A stretch of 39,828 nt of DNA from an uncultured Blastocatellia bacterium (GTDB taxonomy: Bacteria; Acidobacteriota; Blastocatellia; HR10), in the NCBI GenBank assembly GCA_937934295.1, contig CALHAI010000024.1, forward strand, positions 1 to 39,828, given 5' to 3'. Positions 21,335 through 31,093 of this stretch are shown here, piece by piece; positions within the stretch are counted from its first letter, which is position 1, and each line of letters begins with the position of its first letter. Position numbers and translations under genes: made by a program. The notes beneath the pieces were generated by a model that was given only the letters and a program-made list of their open reading frames with translations, did no database searches and was not told where the DNA came from.

Positions 21335-23716
21335 ATGACCGGTTCACGGGCACACGACGATCGGCTCATGCACCTGGCAACACAGGAACGAATCCTCCGG
21401 CGGACGATCGAGATCCTGGAGCGCACTCGGCAGCTCGCGATTTTGAACATCGCCGCGGCGGCCGCCTCCCGCATCCATGACCTCGACGCTCTGCTTCAGA
21501 ATGTGGTCGAACGCCTCCTCGAACTCCTCTCGTTTGAGGCTGGAGCGATCTATCTGCGAGAGGACGTGCTCCCGCGCGCTTCGGATCGCGCGGAGTCTCT
21601 TCCGGCTTTTCGCCTTCGGCTCTCGCGGGGTATTCCCCCGAGCTTCGTCGAGTTGTTCGAGCGGGCTCCCGTCAGCGAAGGCCCGATCGCCGATGTCCTC
21701 GCCGTCGGAGAACCGCTCTTTCTCGAAGTCTCGGCCGTCGAACCGCTGCCCTACCGGCACTTGATCCGACGCGCGGGCTTTCACTTCTTCGCGCTCATCC
21801 CCCTCCGCGCCGAGGATCAACCGATAGGAGTCCTCTTGCTCGCGAGCCGAAATCCCTCGATGTCCGCTGCCGACGAAGGAGCGCTCTCTTCGGCAACCTC
21901 CCTCACGAGCGAGGGTGGCGCGAACGTCCTTCGCGATCTCCCGACGGAATATCGCTCGGCGTTTTTCTCGGCACTTGGAAACCTCTTGGGGACGGCGATC
22001 GAGAATGCACGCCGACACCGAGAGCTGGGGGAGCGTGCTCAGCGCGAGCGCCGACGGGTCGAGCTGTGGCAGCGCGTCGGTCGTCTCGCGACAAGGCTCT
22101 GGGCCCGTTCTCTGCGCGGAGGAGGAACGGCTGGGCCGGGGAGTGAAGACGAACTGTTCACCGAAGCGTGTCGCTTGATTCAGGAGATGTTCGGCTTTCC
22201 GAATGTTTCGCTCTTCAAGCTCGATGAGTCGGCCGAAGAGCTGAGCCTCGTGGCGACGCAGAGCCGATATGCCCGACCGGCTCCTCTCGGATACCGGCAG
22301 AGCATCTACGTGGGCACGCTCGGGTGGGTCGCGCGCCATGGGGAAGTTCTCTTGGCGAACGATGTCACCCTCGAACCCCGCTTCGTGCGCTACCACGCGG
22401 AGACGCGAGCGGAATTCGACCTGCCAATCAAAGCCAATGGCCGCCTCATCGGGATCTTGAGCGTTGAGAGCGATCGTCCCTATGCGTTCACCGAAGACGA
22501 CATCACCGCCCTTCGCCTGATCGCCGAACATCTCTCCGCACACCTGGAGAATGCGCGCTTTGTGGAAACCCTCCGGAGACAGCTCGAGCAAGCGATCGAA
22601 TTGGAGCACCTTCATCAGATGGTGATCGAAGCCCTCGGGGAGGGGGTCGCGATCATACAGGATCGGCGCATTCGATATGCGAATCGTCGTCTGGCGGAGC
22701 TTGTGGGGCTCCCCATTGGAGAAGTGTCGACCCTCCCGGACTTCCTGGCTCTCGTCCGGGAGGAGGATCGAGACCGCGCGCGCACACTTCTCGAATCGGA
22801 ACGGCGATCGGAGACGCGCGCTGTGATCGAGTTTCGGCTCGCGCGAAGGAGCGGGGGCGATATCGCCCTTCAAGCCCAGAGCGTGCCGGTCGAATATGAG
22901 GGGAAGCCCGCCGTATGCGTGATCCTGAATGACGGAGGCGGTGAATGGCCGCCCCGCGAGCGACGTCTTCAGGCCGAGAAGCTCGCCGCCCTCGAACAGT
23001 TCATCTCGGGCATCGCGCACGAGTTGAATAATCCGCTCACCAGCGTACTCGGATATGCGGAGCTGCTGCTCGCTCACGAACCCCTGAGCGAGAGCGCGCG
23101 GCACGACCTTCGGACGATCATCGAGCAAGCGCAGCGCGCGAAGAAGGTCGTCCAAAACTTACTCGCCTTCGCCCGCTTCTATCGCCCGGAGAAGATCGCC
23201 ATGGACGTCAACGATGCCCTTCGCGCTGCGCTCGACGCATATCGCGCGCGCACGCCCTCAAGCCCGCTTCGCGTGATCACGAATCTCGCGTCGGATCTCC
23301 CTCGCATCTGGGCGGATCGGAATCTCCTCGAACAAGTTTTCTCCAACATCATCCTCAATGCTGAACACGCCGTCCGGCAAGCGCGTGGACATGGAACGCT
23401 CCTTGTCGAGACGCGCCTGAAGCAATCGAGTGGCGAAGGCTCCTCTCCTGAGGCGATCGAGATTCGCTTCACCGATGACGGCCCCGGCATTCCGGCTTCC
23501 CACCTTTCGCGCATCTTCGATCCGTTTTTCACGACGAAGCCTCCGGGAGTAGGAACCGGCCTCGGACTCTCCATCTGCTATGGGATCATTAAGGAGCACG
23601 GAGGCGAGATCTACGCCCTTAGCGAAGAAGGTCGGGGGGCGACGTTCGTCATTGAACTCCCCCTCTCCCCGACGGTGGGGGCAAGGAATTCGATCGCCAC
23701 GGGCCGTTCTCCTTAA
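21335..23716 (+). CDS. GAF-GAF-PAS sensor histidine kinase
   Basis: A 793-residue soluble histidine kinase with no membrane spans. Order: GAF-like domain (about 30-230), second GAF (about 270-410, including IYVGTLGWVARHGEVLLAND), PAS (about 425-545, VAIIQDRRIRYANRRLAELV), HisKA dimerisation domain with the phospho-acceptor H562 (GIAHELNNPLTSVLGYAELL), and HATPase (N box NIILNAEHAV, G1 DDGPGI, F box FDPFFTTK, G2 GTGLGLSI). The NtrB-like HisKA suggests an NtrC/PAS-type cytoplasmic sensor. AGGAAGG precedes ATG 21335. It has no receiver domain and no response regulator beside it on the same strand. Its tail faces the minus-strand operon ending at 23738 that encodes a HisKA-like/REC protein, a plausible partner (inference). 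Confidence 0.93.
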   Translation: MTGSRAHDDRLMHLATQERILRRTIEILERTRQLAILNIAAAAASRIHDLDALLQNVVERLLELLSFEAGAIYLREDVLPRASDRAESLPAFRLRLSRGIPPSFVELFERAPVSEGPIADVLAVGEPLFLEVSAVEPLPYRHLIRRAGFHFFALIPLRAEDQPIGVLLLASRNPSMSAADEGALSSATSLTSEGGANVLRDLPTEYRSAFFSALGNLLGTAIENARRHRELGERAQRERRRVELWQRVGRLATRLWARSLRGGGTAGPGSEDELFTEACRLIQEMFGFPNVSLFKLDESAEELSLVATQSRYARPAPLGYRQSIYVGTLGWVARHGEVLLANDVTLEPRFVRYHAETRAEFDLPIKANGRLIGILSVESDRPYAFTEDDITALRLIAEHLSAHLENARFVETLRRQLEQAIELEHLHQMVIEALGEGVAIIQDRRIRYANRRLAELVGLPIGEVSTLPDFLALVREEDRDRARTLLESERRSETRAVIEFRLARRSGGDIALQAQSVPVEYEGKPAVCVILNDGGGEWPPRERRLQAEKLAALEQFISGIAHELNNPLTSVLGYAELLLAHEPLSESARHDLRTIIEQAQRAKKVVQNLLAFARFYRPEKIAMDVNDALRAALDAYRARTPSSPLRVITNLASDLPRIWADRNLLEQVFSNIILNAEHAVRQARGHGTLLVETRLKQSSGEGSSPEAIEIRFTDDGPGIPASHLSRIFDPFFTTKPPGVGTGLGLSICYGIIKEHGGEIYALSEEGRGATFVIELPLSPTVGARNSIATGRSP

Positions 23717-23737
23717 GGAGCCCGTCGAACCATCGCA

Positions 23738-24844
23738 TTAAGGCAGATTAAGGGGGAGCGAAGGATTGCGCAAAAACGTCGTCCCCAAAGCGCGATATTG
23801 CCGAAGGAGGGGATCGAAGGAGACCGAGCGCCCGCTCTCTCGTCGCAGCAGCCGAAGGAGCAAGCGCGCGTGGAGTTCCTCCAAGCGGAATCCGAATCGG
23901 CGCGCCGCCTCCAAAGCCATGCGGAAATCGCGCTCGGCTCGCTGGAGCGCGCCGTGGAGCAGGCGAAGCTCGCCCTCTCCGAGCCACACGTAAATTCTCC
24001 CGCGCATATCGCGCGTCTTTCGGAAGAGCCGATCAGCCTCGCGGAAATCCGCGCGAGCGCGCTCGGAAAGGCCGAGCATCTTGTAGGCCGTCGCCTCGCC
24101 CCAAAGCGTATACGCGTAGCTCACCACATCGCCGATCGCGCGGTAGAGCGCCGTCGCGCGATCGAAGAACTCAAGGGCGCGCTCGTATTCCCCTCGCATC
24201 CGATGCGCATTGGCAATGCCACAGAAGGAGTACGCGCGACCGAATGTATCGCGCAGGCGTCGGAACCGATTGTTCGCCTCCGTATAGAACTCGAACGAGG
24301 TGGTGTACCGCCCCATCACGCGCGAGACGCCGCCGAGCCCGCATAAGGCGTAAGCGGCACCCACGCGATCCCCCACGCGCTCGTACCACCGCCACGCTTT
24401 GTGGAAACTCCGATAAGCAGCGCGCAGATCGCCACGCAGGCGGAACGTTCCCCCCCGCGCCCACAAAAGATACGCGCGCCCGAGAGCATCCCCCCAGCGC
24501 TGATACAAGCGCTCGGCTTCCTGAAAGAGACGAAGGGCCTCGGACGAGTCTCCGAGCGCTCGCGCAGCCATTCCCTCTCCGACCAGGGCATCGGCCACGC
24601 TCTGATCTTCGCCGAACTCGCGCGCCAGGCGCGCCGCGCGCTGATACGCGCGCTGGGCCTGTCGGAACCGCCCAAGGAGTCGCAGACAGTGCCCCCGTGC
24701 CAGCGCGCACTCCATGAGCCCTCGCTCGTCTCCTTCGCGCGCGAACACGCGCTGCGCTTCACGATAGAGATCCAGCGCCTCCGCGAACGCGCCTCCCTGC
24801 CGCTTGCGTTCCGCCAAGGCGAACACCTGACGTCCCCGCCGCAT
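23738..24844 (-). CDS. TPR-repeat protein
   Basis: A 368-residue protein made almost wholly of tetratricopeptide-like repeats of about 40 residues, for example GAFAEALDLYREAQRVFARE, LGRFRQAQRAYQRAARLARE, LGDSSEALRLFQEAERLYQR, RGEYERALEFFDRATALYRA and LGLSERARADFREADRLFRK. Roughly eight to nine repeats cover residues 10-330. There is no signal peptide, membrane span or enzyme domain. ATG 24844 follows GAAGGGG closely. It lies 51 nt after the REC gene and is likely the last gene of that operon. TPR proteins hold complexes together, so it may assemble the PP2C and regulator proteins (inference). Confidence 0.82.
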   Translation of the reverse strand: MRRGRQVFALAERKRQGGAFAEALDLYREAQRVFAREGDERGLMECALARGHCLRLLGRFRQAQRAYQRAARLAREFGEDQSVADALVGEGMAARALGDSSEALRLFQEAERLYQRWGDALGRAYLLWARGGTFRLRGDLRAAYRSFHKAWRWYERVGDRVGAAYALCGLGGVSRVMGRYTTSFEFYTEANNRFRRLRDTFGRAYSFCGIANAHRMRGEYERALEFFDRATALYRAIGDVVSYAYTLWGEATAYKMLGLSERARADFREADRLFRKTRDMRGRIYVWLGEGELRLLHGALQRAERDFRMALEAARRFGFRLEELHARLLLRLLRRESGRSVSFDPLLRQYRALGTTFLRNPSLPLNLP

Positions 24845-24895
24845 GCCCCTTCTGCCCCCATGACTTCTCCGATACGGACGCGCCTCGCGGCTTAC

Positions 24896-26227
24896 CTAGG
24901 AGGCCGACGATTCGCTCCGTTCCAATCCGGCTTTCACCAACGCCAACAACTCCTCCAATGTACAGGGCTTCGGCAAGCGCAAGCTCCCCGCCTCGCGGAG
25001 GAAAGCGAGCGCCTCCTCGCTCAGGACATCTCCCGTCAGAAAGACTATGCGACGCGCGATGGAAGGATCGACGCGTTGGAAATGTCCGTATAGCTCCATC
25101 CCCCCCATTCCCGGCATGCGAAGATCGGCGATGATCAGATCGTAGTGTTTCCGCTCGATCATGGAGAGCGCCATCTCTCCATTGAGCGAGACGTCTACAT
25201 CGTAATGGGCCGCTCGCAGCGCGCGCGCGATCAATTCCGCGATCGGTCTCTCGTCATCCACAACGAGGATGCTTTTTGACTCAGCCGGTGGTTCGGCGAC
25301 CTGTTCGACCGAGAGACCGCGACGCTCCATCTGCTCTCTCGCGGAGGTCAATTCCTGGCGAATGTACTGCGTCAATGCCCGTACGGCTTCAATGGCCGAG
25401 CGCGCTTCCCGCTTGATCAGCTCAAGGGATTCTCGGGCGTCAGGAGCTCCGACCAACTGATGCGCCAGATGGGCATGAAGGTGAATGCTCGTCAGCTGAT
25501 TGTTGATCCCATGTGCCATCTGCGAGAGCTTTTCCGCCAACGCGGAAAGCTGTTCCGCCATGCGGGACGAGATCCGCAGGGACTGACGCGCTAACTCGTA
25601 TCGCACGGAGATCTCCACGGAGAACGCATCGGCCATGAGTCGAGCTAACTCCCGCACATGGCTCAATCGCCCGCTCGCCAGAGCCAACTTTCGCGCCCGC
25701 TCGCGACTCGCTCGCAGAGCGGGATTCCCATCAGGGAAGAGCGCCTCTAGGACCTCGCTCGTGAAGAAGTGCTCGATGGGGAAGGCCGCCACGGTGAGCG
25801 CAGCTTTCGGAGAGGTGCGGCCTTCGCAGGTCAGAAGGATGGGACAGCTCCACAGCGTCGAGAGCCCGCCCACGCAATCGGCCACGATCGGTTGCTGCTG
25901 CCGCATCGCTTGAAGCGATGCATGCCATGTATCCCGTAGGCATCGCGGGAGGTTTGTCGTCGCGTCCTTCAGCGCGTTCAGCTCCCGACAAAGCGGAGAC
26001 CGCACACACATCGGCGCGGCATCGGGATGGATCGGCTGCGGAGATGCCTCATCGTAAAGGTAGATGGAAGCTTCCATCTGCGTGATCTCGCTCAAGTACG
26101 CCTGTGCCTGCAGGAGCCGCTGCGGATCAAGCAGTGCATCTAAGGGAACGCGCTCCGGAGGCAATAGGTTCCCCGCCGCATCCATGCACCGCCGCACATC
26201 GAAGGCCCACTCGCTCTGGCGCATCAT
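24896..26227 (-). CDS. PocR-like sensor, HisKA-like domain and receiver in one protein, no ATPase
   Basis: A 443-residue signalling protein. Residues about 30-180 resemble a PocR sensory domain (CVRSPLCRELNA, CLRDTWHASLQAM, PIVADCVGGLSTLWSCPILL, ALTVAAFPIEHF), with cysteines spaced as in that family. Residues about 230-310 are HisKA-like: EKLSQMAHGINNQLTSIHLH has a histidine in the phospho-acceptor position. The C-terminal 120 residues are a receiver (ILVVDDERPIAEL, phospho-Asp in DLIIADLRMPGMGG, conserved Thr in VFLTGD, Lys in LPKP). There is no HATPase, so it cannot be a complete kinase. It may take part in a relay or act as a stand-alone regulator. ATG 26227 has GGAG 6 nt upstream; GTG 26230 and ATG 26224 are alternatives. 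Operon position: between PP2C and TPR genes. Confidence 0.82.
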   Translation of the reverse strand: MMRQSEWAFDVRRCMDAAGNLLPPERVPLDALLDPQRLLQAQAYLSEITQMEASIYLYDEASPQPIHPDAAPMCVRSPLCRELNALKDATTNLPRCLRDTWHASLQAMRQQQPIVADCVGGLSTLWSCPILLTCEGRTSPKAALTVAAFPIEHFFTSEVLEALFPDGNPALRASRERARKLALASGRLSHVRELARLMADAFSVEISVRYELARQSLRISSRMAEQLSALAEKLSQMAHGINNQLTSIHLHAHLAHQLVGAPDARESLELIKREARSAIEAVRALTQYIRQELTSAREQMERRGLSVEQVAEPPAESKSILVVDDERPIAELIARALRAAHYDVDVSLNGEMALSMIERKHYDLIIADLRMPGMGGMELYGHFQRVDPSIARRIVFLTGDVLSEEALAFLREAGSLRLPKPCTLEELLALVKAGLERSESSAS

Positions 26228-26291
26228 CACCTTCTCCGACCGTGGACACGTCCGCCAAACGCGTTTCCGATCCGCGCGCTCTCACGGCACA

Positions 26292-27662
26292 TCACGGGGC
26301 TCCCTCCGATGCTTGGCCAACGGTCACGGCTCGCACATATCGTTGCAAGAAGTCGTGGGCGCGCTCCGGCTCCCCGGCCGCGTACCATGCCGCTGCGGCG
26401 AAGAGCAGATCCGCTTCCAATCCCCCAAGCTCCACCGCGCGCGCGAAGCTCTCAGCAGCCGCGCGAGGCTTGCCGAGGGCGAAGCGCGTCCGTCCCAACC
26501 AGTGATGATATAGGCCATTGAGGGGATCCCATCGCATCCCTTCCTCCAAGATGCGCTCCGCTTCCGCATATTGACCGGCGCGAAATCTCTCGATCGCACG
26601 ATCCAGATACGCATGAGCGCGATCGGTCGTCCAGAGCGAAGCGCCTCCCCTCTCGGCCCGCCATCGTTCAACAGTCATACCGGCGAGGAAGAGCACGATG
26701 GCGCTGAGCAGTGCCAGGAGAAGCACCACGCCATACGCGCGACGAGAATGTCCAAGACGCGCCGTCAACGGTTGCTCCGACTCCGAAGGGACGAGTTTCC
26801 GGTCCTCTGATGCTTCGGACGTATCCGATCCAGCCGGGAGCACCGGGCGTTCGCCCAATGCCGATCCCATGGACTTTCGTCCCTCCCCCACGGGTGCGCT
26901 CTCAGCCCCACGGAGGCGCGAAGCTACTGAGTCCACGCGCACGACGATGGCAGTGAAGTTATCGCGCGCTCCCCGCTCGTAACACAATTCCTTGAGCCGA
27001 TCGCAGACCCGTTGCGGGTCCGGCTCGTGCGCCAAGAGGTCCTGCAATTCCTCATCGGTCACATGGCGCGTGATCCCATCGGTGCACAACAGGAAGACCG
27101 TATTCGGCTCGAGCCCGATCTTCTTCACATCCGGAATGACCTCCTCGCCAATGCCCAAGGCGCGCGTGAGGACATATTTCTTCGTGTATTCGAGGATGGA
27201 GAGTCCGCCCAGATGCTCGGCTTCGACGAGCGTATGATCAATCGTCTCGCGATGGAGCTTCCCGGCGGCGAAGCGATAGACGCGGCTATCACCAATGTGA
27301 CAGATGATCGCATGTCGTGGCTCCAGCAACAGCACGGCGAGCGTCGTGGCCATACCGCTCAGGGATTCCTCACTCATCGCCATCTCGCGAAGCACGCCGT
27401 TGAGGTACGTGATCACCTGCTCCAAATATCGCATGCGGTCGCCGCGCGTTCTTCGGGAGAAATGATGGCGAAGGATCTCCATCGCCATCCGACTGGCGAT
27501 CTCCCCGGCATTCTGCCCCCCTACGCCATCGGCCACGGCGAACAAGCCCACGTCCTCCAACGCCACAGCGCTGTCCTCGTTCACCGGGCGGCGTGGGTTC
27601 AACCCCCGATCCGAGACAAGACCATAACTTCCTCTTCTGAACTGTTTGGCCGTCGCGCTCAC
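26292..27662 (-). CDS. PP2C-family Ser/Thr phosphatase with TM and TPR-like tail
   Basis: A 456-residue membrane-anchored PP2C phosphatase. The catalytic domain (about 10-245) shows the metal-site motifs VNEDSAVAL, FAVADGVGGQNAGE, GMATTLAVLLL, CHIGDSRVYRF, FLLCTDGITRHV and ARDNFTAIVV. It is of the PrpC/Stp type that reverses Hanks-kinase phosphorylation. A low-complexity linker leads to one membrane span (about 315-335, VVLLLALLSAIVLFLAGM), and then a probably periplasmic tail with TPR-like helices (FRAGQYAEAERILEEGMRWD, LGKPRAAAESFARAVELGGL). GTG 27662 was chosen because GGGAG lies 5 nt upstream. No Ser/Thr kinase gene is in the window. It leads the minus-strand operon with the REC and TPR genes. 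Confidence 0.9.
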   Translation of the reverse strand: MSATAKQFRRGSYGLVSDRGLNPRRPVNEDSAVALEDVGLFAVADGVGGQNAGEIASRMAMEILRHHFSRRTRGDRMRYLEQVITYLNGVLREMAMSEESLSGMATTLAVLLLEPRHAIICHIGDSRVYRFAAGKLHRETIDHTLVEAEHLGGLSILEYTKKYVLTRALGIGEEVIPDVKKIGLEPNTVFLLCTDGITRHVTDEELQDLLAHEPDPQRVCDRLKELCYERGARDNFTAIVVRVDSVASRLRGAESAPVGEGRKSMGSALGERPVLPAGSDTSEASEDRKLVPSESEQPLTARLGHSRRAYGVVLLLALLSAIVLFLAGMTVERWRAERGGASLWTTDRAHAYLDRAIERFRAGQYAEAERILEEGMRWDPLNGLYHHWLGRTRFALGKPRAAAESFARAVELGGLEADLLFAAAAWYAAGEPERAHDFLQRYVRAVTVGQASEGAP

Positions 27663-27770
27663 ATTGACTCCCGCGCCGAGCTGCTCGGCGAATCATTGCG
27701 GCTTCATGCGACCGCCTGCGCGACCCCCTCTCGCCCGATCGGTCTCGAAGGCCGAGCCCGCAGATTCAGA

Positions 27771-27799
27771 ATTGTACTCTTGGTCCAGTCCAGCGGCAA
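27771..27799 (-). promoter_or_regulatory. Promoter for the PP2C-REC-TPR operon
   Basis: Minus-strand TTGCCG (27799-27794), 17 nt, TACAAT (27776-27771), about 100 nt upstream of the PP2C GTG. No other good match was seen in the 188-nt gap. Confidence 0.55.
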
Positions 27800-27850
27800 T
27801 ACGAGATGGGCGGGGGGATCAGCGCCACGCGGGGACGCGAGCGGGGTCGC

Positions 27851-28264
27851 TCATTCCCCCAGGACCTTGATCACCACGCGCTTGCGCCGACGCCCGTCGA
27901 ACTCGGCATAGAAGATTCGCTGCCACGTCCCCAAATCCAGCCTCCCATTGGTCACCGGCACGACGACTTGATGATGAATGAGCAGACACTTCAGATGCGC
28001 ATCGCCATTGTCCTCGCCCGTGGCGTGATGGCGATAGGGCGCGCCATAGGGAGCGATCTTCTCTAACATCTCATCGAGATCTTGCAGCAACCCTTCCTCG
28101 TCGTCGTTGATATAAACGCCCGCCGTTGTATGGAGGGCGGAGACCAGGACCATGCCTTCTCGGATCCCACTCTTTTGAACGGCGCGTTCGACCTCGCGCG
28201 TGATGTTGACGTACTCACATCGCCTCTTCGTGTGAAACTCCAGATACTCGGTGTGCGCCTTCAT
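27851..28264 (-). CDS. YjbQ-family (UPF0047) protein
   Basis: A 137-residue UPF0047/YjbQ protein. Signature: [20 protein letters not shown], then [20 protein letters not shown], then [20 protein letters not shown] and [16 protein letters not shown]. The family forms trimers with a conserved histidine/glutamate pocket; E. coli YjbQ has been linked to weak thiamine-phosphate synthase activity, but its natural role is unclear. AAGGAGGGAG precedes ATG 28264. It lies 27 nt after glgB on the same strand and is likely in that transcript. No thiamine genes are near. Confidence 0.93.
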   Translation of the reverse strand: MKAHTEYLEFHTKRRCEYVNITREVERAVQKSGIREGMVLVSALHTTAGVYINDDEEGLLQDLDEMLEKIAPYGAPYRHHATGEDNGDAHLKCLLIHHQVVVPVTNGRLDLGTWQRIFYAEFDGRRRKRVVIKVLGE

Positions 28265-28291
28265 CTCTCCCTCCTTACGCTGAGGGCGAAC

Positions 28292-30496
28292 TCATCCCTC
28301 GCGTTTCACGACGATGACTGCCAGCGGAGGCAGCGTCAGCCGGATCGAATAGGGGCGATCGGACCAGGGGATGGGCTCAGCCCAAAGGGGCTCAGGATTG
28401 CCGTGGCCGCTCCCGCCATATTCCGGCCGATCGCTGTTGAAGACTTCTCGATACGTCCCCGGCTCCGGGACCCCAATGCGATAGTCCGGGCGCGGCACCG
28501 GCGTGAAATTGCAGACGAAGATCAAGAAAGGGGCCTCCCGACGCGCGCGTCGCAGGAAGGCGATGATGCTGCCCTCCCAATCACGGAAATCAATCCACTC
28601 GAATCCGCTCGGCTCGAAATCGCACTCGTAGAGTGCGGGCTCGGCGAGATAGAGATGGTTGAGATCGCGCACGTACCGATGCAGCTGGCGGTGCGACTCA
28701 TCCTGCAAGAGGTGCCAGTCGAGGCTCGTCGTGACGTCCCACTCGCGCCATTGCCCGAACTCTCCCCCCATGAAGAGGAGCTTCTTCCCCGGATGACCGA
28801 ACATGTATCCGTAGAGGAGCCGCAGGTTCGCGAACTTCTGCCAACGATCGCCGGGCATCTTCTCCAGGAGTGAGCGCTTGCCGTGCACCACCTCATCGTG
28901 CGAGAGCGGCAGGATGTAGTTCTCCGAGAAAGCGTACATGAGCGAGAACGTCAGCTCATGATGATGATATTTGCGATGGATTGGATCCTTGGCCATGTAC
29001 CGCAGCGTGTCGTTCATCCACCCCATGTTCCATTTGAACGTGAAGCCCAATCCGCCGAGATACGTCGGACGCGAGACCATGGGCCAGGCCGTGGACTCCT
29101 CGGCGATCGTCACGGCGCCGGGGCAGAGCGCATGCACCCATTCGTTGAATCGCTGGAGGAAGGCGATCGCCTCCAAGTTCTCGTTCCCCCCATAGACGTT
29201 GGGCACCCACTCGCCCGGCCGCCGCGAATAATCCAGGTACAGCATTGAGGCGACAGCGTCCACGCGCAGCCCATCAGCGTGATAGCGCTCCAGCCAAAAG
29301 AGCGCGCTTCCGAGCAAGAAATTTCGCACTTCATTCCGACCGATGTTGAAGATGAGCGTCCCCCAATCCGGATGTTCCCCGCAGCGTGGATCGGCGTGTT
29401 CGTAGAGATGCGTGCCGTCGAAGAAAGCCAGCCCGTGCGCATCCTTGGGAAAATGTGCGGGCACCCAATCGAGGATCACGCCGATCCCCTGCTCGTGCAG
29501 CGTGCTGACGAAGTGCGCGAAATCGTCGGGCGATCCGTACCGACTCGTCGGCGCATAATAGCCGACAGCTTGATATCCCCACGATCCGTCGAACGGATGC
29601 TCCAAGATCGGCAGAAGCTCGACGTGCGTGTACCCCATCTCCTTCACGTAAGCGGCCAACTGGTGCGCGACCTCTCGATACGTGAGTGGCCGATTCCCCT
29701 CTTCGGGCACGCGCCGCCAGGAGCCGAGATGCACTTCGTAGATATTCATCGGCGCATCGAGGGCGTTCCGACGCGCTCGCTCCCGCATCCACGCCTCATC
29801 AGCAAAGCGACACCGCGAGAGATCGAAGACGATCGTCGCCGTCTTCGGCGGACGCTCGAAGAAGAATCCGTAGGGATCGCTCTTCAGAAGCAGCGCGTTC
29901 CCATACTGCGACTTGATCTCGAATTTATAGAGCACGCCTTCCGGAAGCTCGGGGATGAAGAGTTCCCAGATGCCGCTCGTCCCCCGCACGCGCATGGGAT
30001 GTCGACGTCCATCCCAGGCGTTGAAATCGCCAACGACGCTGACGCGCCGCGCATTCGGGGCCCAAACGGCAAAGTGCACGCCGCGCACGCCCCCGACCTC
30101 GCGCACATGCGCGCCGAGCTTCTCAAAGATCCGTTGATGGGTGCCCTCGCCGATGAGATGGAGATCGAAATCGGTGAGCACGGGAGGGAAGCAGTACGGA
30201 TCGAGGAATTCTCGGACCCCCCCTCCGCTCCTCACGCGCAGCCGATAAGGGAAAGGTTCCGTCTCTCCCCAAAAGACGGCCTCGTAGAATCCATCCGGAT
30301 GGAGGCGCTCCATCGAATGCGCCTGATCCGAACGGACGTCCACGACGAAGGCTTCGTCGGCCTCCGGCAGGAAGGCCCGAATGGCGAAGCCCGACTCTCC
30401 CCCGCGCGCGACCGCATGCCTTCCCAAGACGTGAAACGGATCAGCATGCTCGGCGCACACGATCAGCTCGATCTCCCCCAGTGATACCGTGCTCAT
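28292..30496 (-). CDS. glgB: 1,4-alpha-glucan branching enzyme
   Basis: A 734-residue GH13 branching enzyme that makes alpha-1,6 branches in glycogen. N-terminal module ([13 protein letters not shown]), CBM48 ([20 protein letters not shown]), and the TIM-barrel catalytic domain: nucleophile Asp in [18 protein letters not shown], acid/base Glu in [10 protein letters not shown], and [30 protein letters not shown] is the branching-enzyme signature. The C-terminal all-beta domain ends VIVVKREG. Length is typical. No clear ribosome-binding site precedes ATG 30496; GAGG is about 10 nt away. No glgA, glgC or glgP is adjacent; only yjbQ follows. It is divergent from the kinase at 30569. Confidence 0.96.
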   Translation of the reverse strand: MSTVSLGEIELIVCAEHADPFHVLGRHAVARGGESGFAIRAFLPEADEAFVVDVRSDQAHSMERLHPDGFYEAVFWGETEPFPYRLRVRSGGGVREFLDPYCFPPVLTDFDLHLIGEGTHQRIFEKLGAHVREVGGVRGVHFAVWAPNARRVSVVGDFNAWDGRRHPMRVRGTSGIWELFIPELPEGVLYKFEIKSQYGNALLLKSDPYGFFFERPPKTATIVFDLSRCRFADEAWMRERARRNALDAPMNIYEVHLGSWRRVPEEGNRPLTYREVAHQLAAYVKEMGYTHVELLPILEHPFDGSWGYQAVGYYAPTSRYGSPDDFAHFVSTLHEQGIGVILDWVPAHFPKDAHGLAFFDGTHLYEHADPRCGEHPDWGTLIFNIGRNEVRNFLLGSALFWLERYHADGLRVDAVASMLYLDYSRRPGEWVPNVYGGNENLEAIAFLQRFNEWVHALCPGAVTIAEESTAWPMVSRPTYLGGLGFTFKWNMGWMNDTLRYMAKDPIHRKYHHHELTFSLMYAFSENYILPLSHDEVVHGKRSLLEKMPGDRWQKFANLRLLYGYMFGHPGKKLLFMGGEFGQWREWDVTTSLDWHLLQDESHRQLHRYVRDLNHLYLAEPALYECDFEPSGFEWIDFRDWEGSIIAFLRRARREAPFLIFVCNFTPVPRPDYRIGVPEPGTYREVFNSDRPEYGGSGHGNPEPLWAEPIPWSDRPYSIRLTLPPLAVIVVKREG

Positions 30497-30568
30497 ACTG
30501 GCGAGGCCTCATGAAGCCCGAATATAATGCCCATCTCATCGGCTCGGCCTCAACGGTCGGGAGGGACG

Positions 30569-31063
30569 ATGCGACCGAGCGCGCACATTTTAATCGGGCT
30601 TCCCGGCTCCGGCAAGAGCACGCTCGCACGACGGCTGGTCGAGCAATATGCGCCGGCTTCGATCATCAGTTCCGACGAGATTCGCAAGCACCTCTACGGC
30701 GACGAAGCCGTCCAAGGGGAGGCCGCGCGGGTCTTCCGCCTCGCCCGCTCGAATCTGCGGGCCGCCGTGCGCGCCGGACGTAACGTCATCTACGATGCCA
30801 CGAACATCAACCCGAAGTTCCGTCGCCTGACGATTCGCGAGCTGCGCGAGAATGGCGTCCGATGGATCATCGGCTACTGGCTCGATGTGCCGCTCCCCAT
30901 CTGCCAAGCGCGCAATCGCGAGCGCGAGCGCGTGGTCCCCGAAGCGGTCCTACACCGCATGCTGATGGAGCTGCATCGATCCCCCCCTTCCTTTCATGAG
31001 GGATTCGATGAGTTGGTGATCACTGGGGGGGCTTTCGAGATCTGCGCGGAGATCAGAGGATAG
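30569..31063 (+). CDS. P-loop kinase of the AAA_33 / T4 PNK-like type
   Basis: A 164-residue ATP-binding protein with Walker A GLPGSGKST (10-18), SSDEIRKHLYGDE (the lid/substrate region of PNK-like and zeta-toxin-like kinases), VIYDATNINPKFRR and an Arg-rich lid, QARNRERERVVPEAVLHRM. Such stand-alone proteins are probable nucleotide or polynucleotide kinases; the substrate is unknown. ATG 30569 has GGGAGGG 3 nt upstream. A TATAAT lies at 30523-30528 without a clear -35. It faces away from glgB and is followed by a convergent mgtE. Confidence 0.82.
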   Translation: MRPSAHILIGLPGSGKSTLARRLVEQYAPASIISSDEIRKHLYGDEAVQGEAARVFRLARSNLRAAVRAGRNVIYDATNINPKFRRLTIRELRENGVRWIIGYWLDVPLPICQARNRERERVVPEAVLHRMLMELHRSPPSFHEGFDELVITGGAFEICAEIRG

Positions 31064-31093
31064 GACGCGCGCGGTGAGGACCACGCGAGGCCC

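Noticed and set aside
21344..23155. 603-residue minus-strand frame opposite the histidine kinase
   Set aside because: The plus-strand kinase has all expected domains and a ribosome-binding site; the antisense frame is a codon-bias shadow.
24171..24710. 179-residue minus-strand frame inside the TPR gene
   Set aside because: Out of frame with the repeat-bearing protein and rich in Arg/Gly from GC bias.
29279..30484. 401-residue plus-strand frame opposite glgB
   Set aside because: glgB is complete on the other strand with all catalytic residues.
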